From JBKQHQ01 sp052148715 (lineage in GTDB: Bacteria > Pseudomonadota > Alphaproteobacteria > Rhizobiales > Xanthobacteraceae), in NCBI GenBank assembly GCA_052148715.1, contig JBKQHQ010000248.1:1-64000 (forward strand): 64,000 nt of DNA, given 5' to 3'. The notes beneath the pieces are model-generated. The model ran no database searches. It was given only the letters and a program-made list of their open reading frames with translations, and was not told the DNA's origin. Position numbers and translations under genes: made by a program. Positions 29,948-39,506 of this stretch are shown here, piece after piece; position 1 is the stretch's first letter, and each line of letters opens with the position of its first letter.

Positions 29948-30748
29948 TTAATCCTGGTGATGCTCGCCCGGCTGACACAGGGCACGATCGTGTCCGGCGC
30001 GGACGAACTCTACGATCTGGGCCACTGCGGCATCGCTGCCGAGCTCGGCCGCGACGCGATCGACACGTTTGGTGAACAACCCCTCCCCGAAGAACAACAC
30101 ATGATATGCCTTGCGAACCGCATGCCTTGTCTCACGGGAAAAGGCGCGGCGCTTCATGCCGACGAAGTTGAGGCCGCCCAGCCGGCCGATGGCTCCGATC
30201 GCAAGACCGAACGGGATCACGTCGCTGCGCAAGCCGGTCATTCCGGCGATCATCGCGTGAGCGCCGATGCGCGTGAATTGGTGCGCCGCCGACAAGCCGC
30301 CCATGAACACATAGTCGCCGCAAGTGCAGTGGCCGCCGAGCGTCGCGCAATTGGCAAAAACCACGTGCTGGCCGACCCGGCAATCGTGGCCGACATGGGC
30401 ATTGGCCATGAAGGTGCCGTGATCGCCCACGTCGGTCAGGCCGCCGCCGTCCTCGGTGCCGATGTTCATGGTGACCGCCTCGCGGATGTCGCAGTCGGCA
30501 CCGATCACGAGCCGGGTCGCACCTCCGCGGTACCGCATCGATTGCGGCGGGGTCCCGAGCGAGGCGAAAGGATAGACGACGGTGCGCGCACCGATCGAGG
30601 TCTTGCCGGTGACGTGGACATGCGCGATCAGTCGACAGCCCTGCCCGATCGAGACGTTCGGTCCGATGACGCAGAACGGTCCGATCTCGGCGTCATCGGC
30701 GATTTCGGCTTGCGTCGCAACACAAGCTGACGGGTGGATAATTGGCAT
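29948..30748 (-). CDS. lpxA: UDP-N-acetylglucosamine acyltransferase
   Basis: 266 residues from the ATG at 30748, 7 bp after the fabZ stop; an in-frame TTG at 30769 would overlap fabZ. It performs the first step of lipid A synthesis. The N-terminal half is a left-handed beta helix of hexapeptide repeats (IHPSACVATQAEIADDAEIGPFCVIGPNVSIG). The catalytic His lies in MANAHVGHDCRVGQHV, and the C-terminal helical bundle starts near LNFVGMKRRAFSRE. The preceding fabZ supplies hydroxyacyl-ACP metabolism. Confidence 0.95.
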   Translation of the reverse strand: MPIIHPSACVATQAEIADDAEIGPFCVIGPNVSIGQGCRLIAHVHVTGKTSIGARTVVYPFASLGTPPQSMRYRGGATRLVIGADCDIREAVTMNIGTEDGGGLTDVGDHGTFMANAHVGHDCRVGQHVVFANCATLGGHCTCGDYVFMGGLSAAHQFTRIGAHAMIAGMTGLRSDVIPFGLAIGAIGRLGGLNFVGMKRRAFSRETRHAVRKAYHVLFFGEGLFTKRVDRVAAELGSDAAVAQIVEFVRAGHDRALCQPGEHHQD

Positions 30749-30755
30749 TCGAACT

Positions 30756-31211
30756 TTAAACCTTTGCAATCATCGCCCCGACCTCGGCTTCGCAGACGAG
30801 CTCGCCGTCCACCTTCGCCTCGCCGCGGAACCACCACATCGTTTTGCGTTTGGCAATTTGCTGCATGTGATATTCGATGCGGTCGCCGGGTACGACGGGG
30901 CGCCGAAACTTGGCCTTGTCGACGGTGAGGAAATAGACCGATTGCGGTGGGCCGTCCTTGCCCAGCGACAGCGCGCAAATGGCGCCGGCGCTTTGCGCCA
31001 TACCCTCGAGCAGCAGCACGCCGGGCATTACCGGTCGACCGGGGAAATGGCCGAGGAAGAAGGGTTCATTGGCGGTGACGTTTTTGATGCCGATGCACGA
31101 CTCATCGCCGCGAATTTGCTCGATGCGGTCGACGAGCAGAAACGGATAACGGTGCGGAAGCATCTTGAGGAGCTGCTGCGGATCCAGTGACTGGGTTCCC
31201 GGCTCGGTCAT
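30756..31211 (-). CDS. fabZ: 3-hydroxyacyl-ACP dehydratase FabZ
   Basis: 151 residues from the ATG at 31211 (MTEPGTQSLDPQQLLKMLPHRYPFLLVDRI). The frame continues upstream another 35 codons but that part is not family-like. It is a hot-dog-fold dehydratase of fatty acid synthesis. The catalytic His is in NEPFFLGHFPGRPVMPGVLLLEGMAQ, where the Glu of LLLEGMAQ is the partner. It is embedded in the lipid A operon, where FabZ and LpxA/LpxD compete for 3-hydroxyacyl-ACP. Confidence 0.94.
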   Translation of the reverse strand: MTEPGTQSLDPQQLLKMLPHRYPFLLVDRIEQIRGDESCIGIKNVTANEPFFLGHFPGRPVMPGVLLLEGMAQSAGAICALSLGKDGPPQSVYFLTVDKAKFRRPVVPGDRIEYHMQQIAKRKTMWWFRGEAKVDGELVCEAEVGAMIAKV

Positions 31212-31562
31212 GGTCCGTTTCACTTCACCCTCCAGGTCACCGCATCCATTCTGTGCTCGGCCGACTCGGCTCGCCTTTGCCCCAGCGCCACGTTTCATGG
31301 CATGCGACAGGAACAATGTTTGGTTGCGATAACCTGCATCCCAACCGGTGCAACGAGTGAATTGTTCAAGCGCAGGCGCACCTTGGTAGACCAGGTATCG
31401 GCGCGCTCTGATGCCACGCCCCCTACCCAGTCTACGCCATCCGTTCGATCCTCAAAACCAGGAAGGTCGATTTGCTCGCGTCATGGTGAACCTTCGCGGC
31501 CTATCGGCGAACCGGGCGCCGGGAACGGGCGAGGGCAGCGCTAGACCGGCAAACAGAGCGGC
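31212..31562 (-). other. Unusually long gap inside the lpx operon
   Basis: 351 bp between fabZ and lpxD, whereas neighbouring genes here touch or overlap. The fabZ frame is open through its first third, but no family-like sequence is present. No other gene was recognised. It could hold an internal promoter for fabZ-lpxA-lpxI-lpxB. Confidence 0.4.
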
Positions 31563-32645
31563 TCATTCGTCCCCTCCGTCATCCGTCGGTTCTGTCCTGC
31601 GCCGCGGCCTCGCCTCGGCACGGCTCAGCCGGCGAAGGGCCGCCGTCGCACGCAGGAAATCCCGAAACGGCTCCGCGGGCGCGCCACCCCAGCGGCCGCG
31701 CGCTGGCACGTCCGACATCACTCCGGCCTTCGCCGCCAGCATCGCGCCGGTGCCGATCGTGACGTGATCGGCGACGCCGACCTGTCCGCCCAACATCACA
31801 AAATCTTCAATCGTTACGCTGCCGGAAATCCCAACCTGTCCGGCGATCAGACAGTGCCGTCCGACCGTCACGTTGTGGCCGACCTGAACCAGGTTGTCGA
31901 TCTTGGTGCCCTCGCCGATCGATGTGTCGCCGAGCGCGCCGCGGTCCACCGTCGTGCCGGCACCGATTTCGACATCGTCCTGGATGATCACCCGTCCGAT
32001 CTGGGGAATCTTCACATGCCCCTTGGGCCCCGGAACAAACCCAAATCCGTCTTGGCCGATCCGGCAGCCCGGATGGATGGTGACCCGATCGCCGATGAGG
32101 GCATGCATGATCGAGGTGACCGCCCCAATCGAGCACTCGCGGCCGATGCGCACGTCGGGACCGATCACGGCGCCCGCTGCGATACGGGTGCCCGCGCCGA
32201 TCTCCGCGCGCGGACCGATGACGACGCCAGGATCGACCGTGACCCCATGCTCCAGCCGGGCCGCGTCATGCACCAATGCTCCCGGCGCAACGGCTTTGGC
32301 CTCGAACAGCGAGGAAGGACGCAAAGCTTCCGGGAAAAGCTTGCGGGCTACCATGACAAAGGCGCGGTACGGCGCCGCAATGCGCAACGCGACCGTCCGC
32401 TTGGGCACCAAAGATGCGAACCGCTCGGTAACCAGGCACGCGCCGGCCCGGGTCGAAGGCAGCTGTTGCGCATATTTGGCGTTCTCAAAGAACGCGAGCT
32501 CGGACGCCGTTGCGCGGTGGAGCGAAGCAATGTTGCCGATACGATAATCGAGCGGCGCGCCGTCGGCAGGCTTTGCTCCGGTCAGCGCCGCGATTTCACC
32601 AAGGGTGAGGGTTGAGCCCCCTCTAAAGAATAACGGTTCGGTCAT
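31563..32645 (-). CDS. lpxD: UDP-3-O-(3-hydroxyacyl)glucosamine N-acyltransferase
   Basis: 360 residues from the ATG at 32645 (MTEPLFFRGGSTLTLGEIAALTGA); the upstream open frame overlaps bamA and is rejected. It adds the N-linked acyl chain in lipid A synthesis. The N-terminal uridine-binding domain (about 1-110, IASLHRATASELAFFENAKYA) precedes the hexapeptide-repeat beta helix. The catalytic His lies around QVGHNVTVGRHCLIAGQVGISG, and the C-terminal helix around RLSRAEARPRRR. It lies 35 bp after bamA. Confidence 0.94.
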   Translation of the reverse strand: MTEPLFFRGGSTLTLGEIAALTGAKPADGAPLDYRIGNIASLHRATASELAFFENAKYAQQLPSTRAGACLVTERFASLVPKRTVALRIAAPYRAFVMVARKLFPEALRPSSLFEAKAVAPGALVHDAARLEHGVTVDPGVVIGPRAEIGAGTRIAAGAVIGPDVRIGRECSIGAVTSIMHALIGDRVTIHPGCRIGQDGFGFVPGPKGHVKIPQIGRVIIQDDVEIGAGTTVDRGALGDTSIGEGTKIDNLVQVGHNVTVGRHCLIAGQVGISGSVTIEDFVMLGGQVGVADHVTIGTGAMLAAKAGVMSDVPARGRWGGAPAEPFRDFLRATAALRRLSRAEARPRRRTEPTDDGGDE

Positions 32646-32680
32646 GGCACCGCGCCGCGTGCTCGGCCCCGCCGCCAAGA

Positions 32681-35242
32681 TCAGAATTTTGTTCCGCCGC
32701 CGAAGCGAAAGATTTGCGTGTGATCGTAGGGTTCCTTGGTAAGCGGATACGCGAGGTCGAACCGCAGGGGACCAAACGGAGAATCCCAAATCAGACCAAC
32801 ACCCACCGAGGAGCGGATGAACGGATCGCCCGAGCAATTGGAGGCGTTGCCGAGCGACGTTGGCGTCGTTGTACTCGGCTGCGCCCCATTGCAGTACATG
32901 CCGACATTCGTCAACGGATCGTAGGTGGGACCTTTATAGCCCCAGAGCGATCCGGCGTCGGTGTACACCGCGCCGCGCATGCCGACGTCCTTCGGCAGGA
33001 AATAGAACGGAACCTGCACCTCCAGGCTCGCGCCCCAGTAGTTCGTGCCGCCAAGCGCGTCATTCGTCGTTCCGAGCGTGGTATCGCGCGGTCCGATGCC
33101 GGCCGGTGCGAAGCCGCGCACCAGGTCGGGGCCGAGCTTGAACATGTCAAGCATGCGCAGGTTGTCGTCGTTGCCATAACCGGAGAGATTTCCGGCCTGC
33201 AAGTGCACGACGGCAACAAAGTCCGGAATCACTTCGTAGTACTGCCGGATGTCGCCGCTGGTGCGAATGAACGCCACATCACCGCCGGCGCCGGCAAAGT
33301 CCTGGCGCAGCTCGCCGTAAAGGCCCGCGGTTGGCCGCTTGTTGTTGTCCAAGGCGTTATACGCGAGCGTATAGCCCGGCATCGATACGTAGACCGGCCC
33401 ACCCCGAGACTCCATCTTGACCGGAACCGACGACTCGCCATCGGCAAAACAATCCGTCTGCCCGGCGGCGTTGGGGGACGCGGCCGGCGCCGTGGTTGCT
33501 GGGGTTGAGCCAAGCGAACCCGGAAGAAGGGAATAGGCCGGAGTCGGGAAGGTGTTTATAAAGTCCGGGTTGATATTGTTGCAGTTCGCCAGCGTGGTGG
33601 GGAGCTGAATCTCCTGCATATACGCTGAATACCGGAACTGCATCGACAGGTTTTCAGTCAAGGCGAAGCCGAGCCGGACGGCTCCCCCGAACATCTCCGT
33701 GCCGTAAGACAGGTAGCTATTCGACTCCGTTGCCCTCGCGTACAGATCGATGCCGGCGGTCAGCCGGTTGCCCAGGAAATAGGGCTCGGCAAAAGACAAC
33801 GTCACTCCCTTCGAATATTGTCCGTAGGTCACGGCAGCCTTCGCATACTGGCCCTGGCCGAGCAGGTTGCGCTCGCCGATGCTGACCTCGGCCATGGCGC
33901 CGTCGGCCGTCGAGTAGCCGCCCGCAATGGAGAATTCGCCGGTCGACTGCTCTTCCACGTCGACGTTCAGCACGATCCGATCCGGCGCCGAGCCGGGCTC
34001 GTTGGTGATCTTCACGGTCTTGAAGTAGTTAAGGTTCTTGAGCCGGCGCTCGGCCCGGTCCACCAGCGCGCGGTTGTAGGGATCGCCTTCAGAGAGATCG
34101 AATTCGCGACGAAGAACATAATCGCGAGTGCGCGTGTTGCCGCGGATGTTAATGCGCTCGATATAGGCGCGCGCGCCCTCCTCGATCACGAACGTCACAT
34201 TGACCAAGCGTTTTGTATAATCTCGGTCGCCACGCGGCCGGGCGCTCGCAAAGGCATATCCACGCCGCGACGCTTCGACGGTCAGGTCCTCGACCGTCTT
34301 CTCGATCAGCTCGGCGTTATAGACATCGCCGGAATGGACGCGCAGCCGCGAGCGCAAGACCCCCACATCGATCGCGCCGACATTCGTTTCCGCGTCGACC
34401 CGGCCGAAGTGATATTGCTCGCCTTCATCGACGGTGAAGGTCACGACAAACCCGCTCCGCGCCGGGTCATACTCGGCAACCGCAGAGACGACGCGGATAT
34501 CCGCATAGCCGTGCGTCAGATAAAATTTGCGGATGAGGTCGCGATCGGCCTCCAGGCGGTCCGGATCGTAAATATCGTTGGACTGCAAAAAGCTCAGCAA
34601 GTTGCTCTGAGCAGTCTTGATGACATCCTTCAAGCGGCTCGCCGAATAGGCATTATTGCCGACGAAATTGATCTCCTTGACCACCGTCTTTTCGCCTTCG
34701 TTGATTTCGAAGACGAGATCGACGCGGTTGTTCGGCAGTTCAATAATCTGAGGCGTAACCCGCACGTCGAAACGCCCATTGCGGCGGTAGATCTCGACGA
34801 TCCGCTGCACGTCCGCTTGCACCATCGGGCGCGACAATGTCCCGCGCGCTTTCGACTGGACCTCGGTGGTGAGCTGATCGTCCTTGACCTTCTTGTTACC
34901 CTCGAAGGCGACACGGTTTATGACTTGATTTTCGACGACGGTCACCACCAGCCGGCCACCGGCTTGGTTGATCCGCACGTCTTGGAAAAGGCCGGTCTTG
35001 TACAGCGCTTTCAGCGCCTGATCGATTTTCGCCGCATCGATGCGTTCGCCCGGGCGGGGCGTAAAATACGAACGGATCGTGTCGGCTTCGACCCGCCTGT
35101 TCCCCTCGACGACAATCGAGCTGGCCGTCTGCGCGACCGCAAAGCTGGGTGCGACGACTGCGGCAGCGAACACACCAACGCTGAGGCCGAGGACCAAGCA
35201 TAACGCGCCGAGTCCGCGCTGCCACCCCACCCCCAACTTCAT
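32681..35242 (-). CDS. bamA: Outer membrane protein assembly factor BamA
   Basis: 853 residues from the ATG at 35242. A signal peptide covers about residues 1-34 (MKLGVGWQRGLGALCLVLGL, ending AVAQ). Five POTRA domains follow, the first beginning SSIVVEGNRRVEADTIRSYF and the last around RINIRGNTRTRDYVLRREFDLSEGDPYN. The 16-strand barrel begins near GEFSIAGGYSTADG and ends with Phe (FRFGGGTKF), with the conserved VRGF motif in DLVRGFAPAG. BamA folds outer-membrane proteins, including the porins of this window. The rseP-bamA-lpxD order is conserved. Confidence 0.95.
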   Translation of the reverse strand: MKLGVGWQRGLGALCLVLGLSVGVFAAAVVAPSFAVAQTASSIVVEGNRRVEADTIRSYFTPRPGERIDAAKIDQALKALYKTGLFQDVRINQAGGRLVVTVVENQVINRVAFEGNKKVKDDQLTTEVQSKARGTLSRPMVQADVQRIVEIYRRNGRFDVRVTPQIIELPNNRVDLVFEINEGEKTVVKEINFVGNNAYSASRLKDVIKTAQSNLLSFLQSNDIYDPDRLEADRDLIRKFYLTHGYADIRVVSAVAEYDPARSGFVVTFTVDEGEQYHFGRVDAETNVGAIDVGVLRSRLRVHSGDVYNAELIEKTVEDLTVEASRRGYAFASARPRGDRDYTKRLVNVTFVIEEGARAYIERINIRGNTRTRDYVLRREFDLSEGDPYNRALVDRAERRLKNLNYFKTVKITNEPGSAPDRIVLNVDVEEQSTGEFSIAGGYSTADGAMAEVSIGERNLLGQGQYAKAAVTYGQYSKGVTLSFAEPYFLGNRLTAGIDLYARATESNSYLSYGTEMFGGAVRLGFALTENLSMQFRYSAYMQEIQLPTTLANCNNINPDFINTFPTPAYSLLPGSLGSTPATTAPAASPNAAGQTDCFADGESSVPVKMESRGGPVYVSMPGYTLAYNALDNNKRPTAGLYGELRQDFAGAGGDVAFIRTSGDIRQYYEVIPDFVAVVHLQAGNLSGYGNDDNLRMLDMFKLGPDLVRGFAPAGIGPRDTTLGTTNDALGGTNYWGASLEVQVPFYFLPKDVGMRGAVYTDAGSLWGYKGPTYDPLTNVGMYCNGAQPSTTTPTSLGNASNCSGDPFIRSSVGVGLIWDSPFGPLRFDLAYPLTKEPYDHTQIFRFGGGTKF

Positions 35243-35400
35243 GCGCAACGCGCCCTTTTTCTGCAGCCGACCCACCCCGGCGGAGTCAAGGGATGACTCT
35301 GCAAAGCCGTCCGCTTGTACAGCCTTTGCCAAGCTGTGCAAACCGACTTTTCCGCGCCAGACCGCTTTCCCCCAGGAAGTGACCCACCAGCAACGGTGCA

Positions 35401-36573
35401 CTAGCCCCTCCAATGGAAAACGTGGAGGAAATCGTTGCGTGTTGCGAAGATCATCAACATCACGACCAGCGCAAGGCCGATGCGAAAGCCAATCTCTTGC
35501 GCGTAGTCCGACAAGGGCCGGCCGCGTACCACCTCGATTGCGTAGAACAAAAGATGCCCGCCATCCAGCAAGGGTACCGGAAAGAGGTTCAGGAGGCCGA
35601 TCGAGACCGAGATAAGCGCCGCCAAGTTGAGGAGCCAGACCAAGGCAACGCCGACCCCGCCGTTGTCCAATCCCATCTTCCAGACCTCACCGGAGATCTG
35701 GGCGATCCGCACGGGCCCGCCCAACTGGTCTGCGCCGCCGTTGCCGCGCACCAGGCCTCCGATGAAGGAAAGGGTCTTATCGATAATTCCCCAGGTCTCC
35801 TGAACGCCGAGCTTCACTCCGGTGAGCGGATCGACCTTCTCGCGCCGCACGTCGTCCGGGTTCTTCGACGCCACGATTCCCAGCCGCCCGACCTTATTCC
35901 CCGCTTCGTCCTTGTCCGCCGCCGGGGTTGCCTTGAGGGTCATCCGCTCGGCGCCGCGGTCAATGGTAACTTCCAGCGGGCGATCCAGGCTGGCGCTGAC
36001 CAACCGCGACATGTCCTCGAAACTATCGATTGGGTGGCCGTCAATCGCGACCACCAGGTCCCCCGGCTGAAATCCAGCCGCCGCTGCGGCGCTATTGGCA
36101 TTGACCGAGCCGACCCGCGGTGCGAGCGAGGTCGCTTTGCCGTAAAGCGAGAAAATCGCGGCGAAGATCACGATCGCAAGGATGAAATTCGCAATCGGCC
36201 CGGCCGCAACCACGGCTGCCCGCGCGCCCACCTTCTGGTGGAAGAAACTTTGCTGCTTCTCGGCTTCGCTCATCGTGGCGAGCGCGGCCGCGTCCGGAGT
36301 GCTGGCCGCATTCTCATCCCCAAAGAACTTGACGTAGCCGCCCAGCGGAATCGCCGAGACCTTCCACCGCGTGTTGTAGCGATCATTGAAGCCGATCAGC
36401 TCAGGTCCAAAGCCGATGGAAAACACCAGCACCCTGATGCCGCACCAGCGGGCCATCAGGAAATGACCCAGCTCGTGGAAGAAGACCACGATTCCGAGGA
36501 CGAAAAGGAACGGCAGGGCATAGCCCAAACCGCCGGTCAGCCAGCCAATGCCATCGGCAAGAGTAGAACGCAT
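35401..36573 (-). CDS. rseP: Site-2 intramembrane protease RseP
   Basis: 390 residues. The zinc metalloprotease motif HELGH lies at 33-37 in the first membrane span, and the second metal-site motif NLFPVPLLDGGHL lies near residues 337-349. One PDZ domain sits between them (about 140-230, GSVNANSAAAAAGFQPGDLVVAIDGHPI). E. coli RseP has two PDZ domains; a single one is common in alphaproteobacteria. It cleaves anti-sigma factors and remnant signal peptides. It lies between dxr and bamA in the standard order. Confidence 0.93.
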   Translation of the reverse strand: MRSTLADGIGWLTGGLGYALPFLFVLGIVVFFHELGHFLMARWCGIRVLVFSIGFGPELIGFNDRYNTRWKVSAIPLGGYVKFFGDENAASTPDAAALATMSEAEKQQSFFHQKVGARAAVVAAGPIANFILAIVIFAAIFSLYGKATSLAPRVGSVNANSAAAAAGFQPGDLVVAIDGHPIDSFEDMSRLVSASLDRPLEVTIDRGAERMTLKATPAADKDEAGNKVGRLGIVASKNPDDVRREKVDPLTGVKLGVQETWGIIDKTLSFIGGLVRGNGGADQLGGPVRIAQISGEVWKMGLDNGGVGVALVWLLNLAALISVSIGLLNLFPVPLLDGGHLLFYAIEVVRGRPLSDYAQEIGFRIGLALVVMLMIFATRNDFLHVFHWRG

Positions 36574-36633
36574 GATGTTTTGCTACCGCCCCCCGATGAA
36601 TCTGTCGATGAATCTGTCCCCGCCACGTTCAAG

Positions 36634-37869
36634 CTAGGATGACTTTGCGGCAATTTCGGGCAAAAGCTCCCGCGACATCGATCTACCCACAAGGTCAATG
36701 TGGAGCGCCTCCTCGACCGTTGCGGGGGCAGCCGTCATGTTGCGACGCTCCGCCGCATCGAGCGTTGCCTCGACGAGGGCTGGAATGCCCGCAAAGCCAA
36801 GCCGGCCATTAAGGAACTCGGCCACGGCCACTTCATTCGAGGCATTAAGGATGGTGGGCGCGGCCCCTCCCATCTCCAGCACGCGGCGCGCCAATGCGAT
36901 GGACGGGAACCGTGTGAGATCGGCTTCCTCGAAGCTCAGATTGGCGACGCGAGCGAGGTCGAGCCGCTGGGCTGGACCATCGATCCGCTCCGGCCAGGCG
37001 AGGCAGTGGGCAATTGGGATGCGCATGTCCGGCATGCCCAGCTGTGCCACAACCGACCCGTCGCGGAACTCGACAAGACCGTGCACGATCGACTGCGGGT
37101 GCACGAGCACGGCAAGCTCGCTCGGCGTGAGCGCAAACAAATGGTGCGCCTCGATCAACTCAAGGCCCTTATTCATCATCGTTGCAGAATCGATCGTGAC
37201 CTTAGGGCCCATCGACCAATTGGGGTGCCGCAATGCCTGCTCAGGCGTTGCGGCGCGCATGTCCGCAAGCGGCCAGGTGCGGAACGGCCCCCCCGAGGCC
37301 GTCAGGATCACCCGCGATACGTCCTCGCGCCTCCCGGCCCCGAGCGCCTGGAAAATTGCGTTGTGCTCCGAATCGACCGGCAGCACCGCCGACCCGCTGG
37401 CGGCCGCCCGCCGCATGAATAAGTGACCGGCACAAACCAGACATTCTTTGTTCGCTAGGGCCACCGTCGCGCCGCGCTCGATGGCCGCAAGCGTCGGCTC
37501 GAGGCCGGCGGAGCCGGTGATGGCCGCCATGACCCATTCGGCCGGCCGCTGCGCGGCTTCCGCGAGCGCACTAGCGCCGGCGCCGGCCTCGATTCCCGAA
37601 CCCGCGAGATGCTCCTTCAACTCGCCATAGGCGGCGGGGTCGGCAATGGCGGCAAAGCGTGCGCGGAGGTCCCGCGCCAGTTGTGCCAGGGCGGCGCCGT
37701 TGCGGTTGGCACTCAACGCCTCGACGCGGTAGCGCCCGGGCTCGCGTTTAAGCAGATCGATGGTGCTAGCGCCAATCGACCCGGTGGCGCCGAGCACGCT
37801 GATGCTGCGTTGCGCCAACGCGGCGCCGGAATTCGGCCGAACGAGAGGTACAGCGGTTGTTTGCGTCAC
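36634..37869 (-). CDS. dxr: 1-deoxy-D-xylulose 5-phosphate reductoisomerase
   Basis: 411 residues. The start is a GTG at 37869 overlapping the cdsA stop (GTGA); the frame continues far upstream but inside cdsA. It is the second step of the methylerythritol phosphate isoprenoid pathway, which ultimately feeds undecaprenyl diphosphate synthesis by the uppS gene nearby. The NADPH-binding motif is ISVLGATGSIGAST. The metal and substrate sites are LPVDSEHNAIFQAL, LTASGGPFRTWP, HPNWSMGPKVTIDSATMMNKGLELIEAHHLF and LNASNEVAVAEFL. Confidence 0.95.
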   Translation of the reverse strand: MTQTTAVPLVRPNSGAALAQRSISVLGATGSIGASTIDLLKREPGRYRVEALSANRNGAALAQLARDLRARFAAIADPAAYGELKEHLAGSGIEAGAGASALAEAAQRPAEWVMAAITGSAGLEPTLAAIERGATVALANKECLVCAGHLFMRRAAASGSAVLPVDSEHNAIFQALGAGRREDVSRVILTASGGPFRTWPLADMRAATPEQALRHPNWSMGPKVTIDSATMMNKGLELIEAHHLFALTPSELAVLVHPQSIVHGLVEFRDGSVVAQLGMPDMRIPIAHCLAWPERIDGPAQRLDLARVANLSFEEADLTRFPSIALARRVLEMGGAAPTILNASNEVAVAEFLNGRLGFAGIPALVEATLDAAERRNMTAAPATVEEALHIDLVGRSMSRELLPEIAAKSS

Positions 37870-38732
37870 CACAGCAGCAACCCACGCGCGGGGGCGTCCA
37901 GTCCGGCTCGCATGAAGCCGAGGAGCGCGCCCGCGACCGAAGCTGCCCAGAACGCATCCAAACGATCCATAACTCCACCATGCCCCGGAATGATATGGCT
38001 GGCATCCTTGACCCCGAACCGGCGCTTGATGCCCGATTCGAGCAAATCGCCCGCCTGGCCGACGATCGAAAGCGCCCCCCCAAGGGCGGCAATCGGCCAT
38101 ACATGGCCCAATCCGGCGAGCTTTGCCACCACAATTGCCGCAATCACCGCCGCGAGCGTTCCGACGAACGCGCCCGACCAGGTCTTATTCGGGCTGACGC
38201 GGGGCCACAGCTTGGGACCTTGGAGCGCCCGACCGGCGAAATAACCGGCGATGTCGGTGGTCCAAACGAGGGCAAACAGGAGCAGGATCGCAAGCAGGCC
38301 CCACTGGGGGTCGGCCCGCAAAGCGGTAAGAGCGACCACAAACGCGCCGCCATAAAGGACTCCAGCCGCGATCCACAGCCGCCGCTGCGACCCGGCGAGC
38401 AGGCCCGATCCAACGGCTCCGACCCCGACGACGATCATGGCTGCAAGCGCCCGGTTGAGGCCGAGCAGCACGAGCGCAAGGGCGAGCGAAAAGCCACCGC
38501 CAGCAAATTCGCGGGGCCAGTGTTGCCGGTCAACGAGCGACATCCATTCCCAAACCATGGCGACGGCCGCGAGACCCCAAAAAAGTGCGAAGAGCCAGCC
38601 GCCCGCATAAGCGGTGCCGACGGCGAGCGGCGCCAGAACGAGGGCCGAGCCGATACGCAGGAGATCGACCTGGCGTCCCCGAGCGCCCCGATCGATCCTG
38701 CGCACGCCCAGGTCGGCCGGCGCCACGGTCAT
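37866..38732 (-). CDS. cdsA: Phosphatidate cytidylyltransferase
   Basis: 288 residues, polytopic. It makes CDP-diacylglycerol from phosphatidate and CTP, the entry to phospholipid synthesis. The family signature is complete: LESGIKRRFGVKDASHIIPGHGGVMDRLDA near residues 235-265, in which the Lys, Asp and PGHGG residues are catalytic. Both ends overlap neighbours by 4 bp (uppS stop and dxr start), so the three genes are translationally coupled. Confidence 0.94.
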   Translation of the reverse strand: MTVAPADLGVRRIDRGARGRQVDLLRIGSALVLAPLAVGTAYAGGWLFALFWGLAAVAMVWEWMSLVDRQHWPREFAGGGFSLALALVLLGLNRALAAMIVVGVGAVGSGLLAGSQRRLWIAAGVLYGGAFVVALTALRADPQWGLLAILLLFALVWTTDIAGYFAGRALQGPKLWPRVSPNKTWSGAFVGTLAAVIAAIVVAKLAGLGHVWPIAALGGALSIVGQAGDLLESGIKRRFGVKDASHIIPGHGGVMDRLDAFWAASVAGALLGFMRAGLDAPARGLLLW

Positions 38733-39481
38733 GACCCCGTCCGCGCCGCAAGACCCCCGAAGCGGCGCTCGCGCTGACGGAACTCGGTGACCGCCGCTTC
38801 GAGCTGTGGGCGATCGAAATCGGGCCAGTGGGTCGGAACGAAGACGAGCTCGCTATAGGCTGCCTGCCACAGGAGAAAATTCGACAGCCGTAACTCGCCG
38901 CCGGTTCGAATGAGTAGATCCGGGTCGGGTAGATCCGGCGCGTGGAGATAGCCGGCCAAGAGATCGGCATCGATCGAGGCCGCCTCGATCCGTCCGGCGG
39001 CCGCCTCCTGCGCGAGGCGCTTCGCCGCCCGCGCAATCTCCTGCCGCGCGCCGTAATTGAAGGCGACGACGAGCGTGAGCCGACCATTCGCCTTGGTCAG
39101 GTCTTCTGCTTCTTGGAGCAGCCGCTTGATGTCCGGCGCGAGGCTTTCCAGTTCGCCGATCACGCGCACCCGTACACCGTTGCGATGCAGCTCGGCGAGA
39201 TCGTTGCGAATGAAGCGCCGCAGCAGCCCCATCAGATCGAGAATCTCCGCGCGCGGCCGCGACCAGTTCTCGGCGCTGAAGGAAAAGATCGTGAGCACCT
39301 GGATGCCGAGGTCGGAAGCCGCGCGCACTGTGCGCCGCATGGCCTCAACGCCGCGTCGATGTCCTTCGCCGCGCGGCAGGCCGCGTGCCGCAGCCCACCG
39401 GCCATTGCCATCCATGATGATTGCGACATGGCGCGGTGCCTCGAAGGCGTCGCTTGAGAGATTGGGCAGCGCGTCGGCCAT
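38729..39481 (-). CDS. uppS: Undecaprenyl diphosphate synthase (primary copy)
   Basis: 250 residues from the ATG at 39481 (MADALPNLSSDAFEAPRHVAIIMDGNGRWAAAR). It is a cis-prenyltransferase that makes the C55 carrier for peptidoglycan and O-antigen. The catalytic Asp is D24 in IIMDGNGRWA; GHRRGVEAMRR, FSFSAENWSRP and the terminal DLLIRTGGELRLSNFLLWQAAYSELVF with WPDF are diagnostic. It lies in the conserved frr-uppS-cdsA-dxr order. A second, diverged copy is at 59.3-60.1 kb. Confidence 0.95.
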   Translation of the reverse strand: MADALPNLSSDAFEAPRHVAIIMDGNGRWAAARGLPRGEGHRRGVEAMRRTVRAASDLGIQVLTIFSFSAENWSRPRAEILDLMGLLRRFIRNDLAELHRNGVRVRVIGELESLAPDIKRLLQEAEDLTKANGRLTLVVAFNYGARQEIARAAKRLAQEAAAGRIEAASIDADLLAGYLHAPDLPDPDLLIRTGGELRLSNFLLWQAAYSELVFVPTHWPDFDRPQLEAAVTEFRQRERRFGGLAARTGS

Positions 39482-39506
39482 GGCGGAAATCGGCACCCTT
39501 GCTTGC

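Noticed and set aside
29102..30730. Long plus-strand open frame of 542 codons opposite lpxI and lpxA
   Set aside because: It mirrors two well-supported lipid A genes; the composition is rich in Arg, His and Asp, as expected for a reverse-frame shadow.
35243..35413. Upstream extension of bamA
   Set aside because: It would put 57 residues before an evident signal peptide and overlaps the rseP end.
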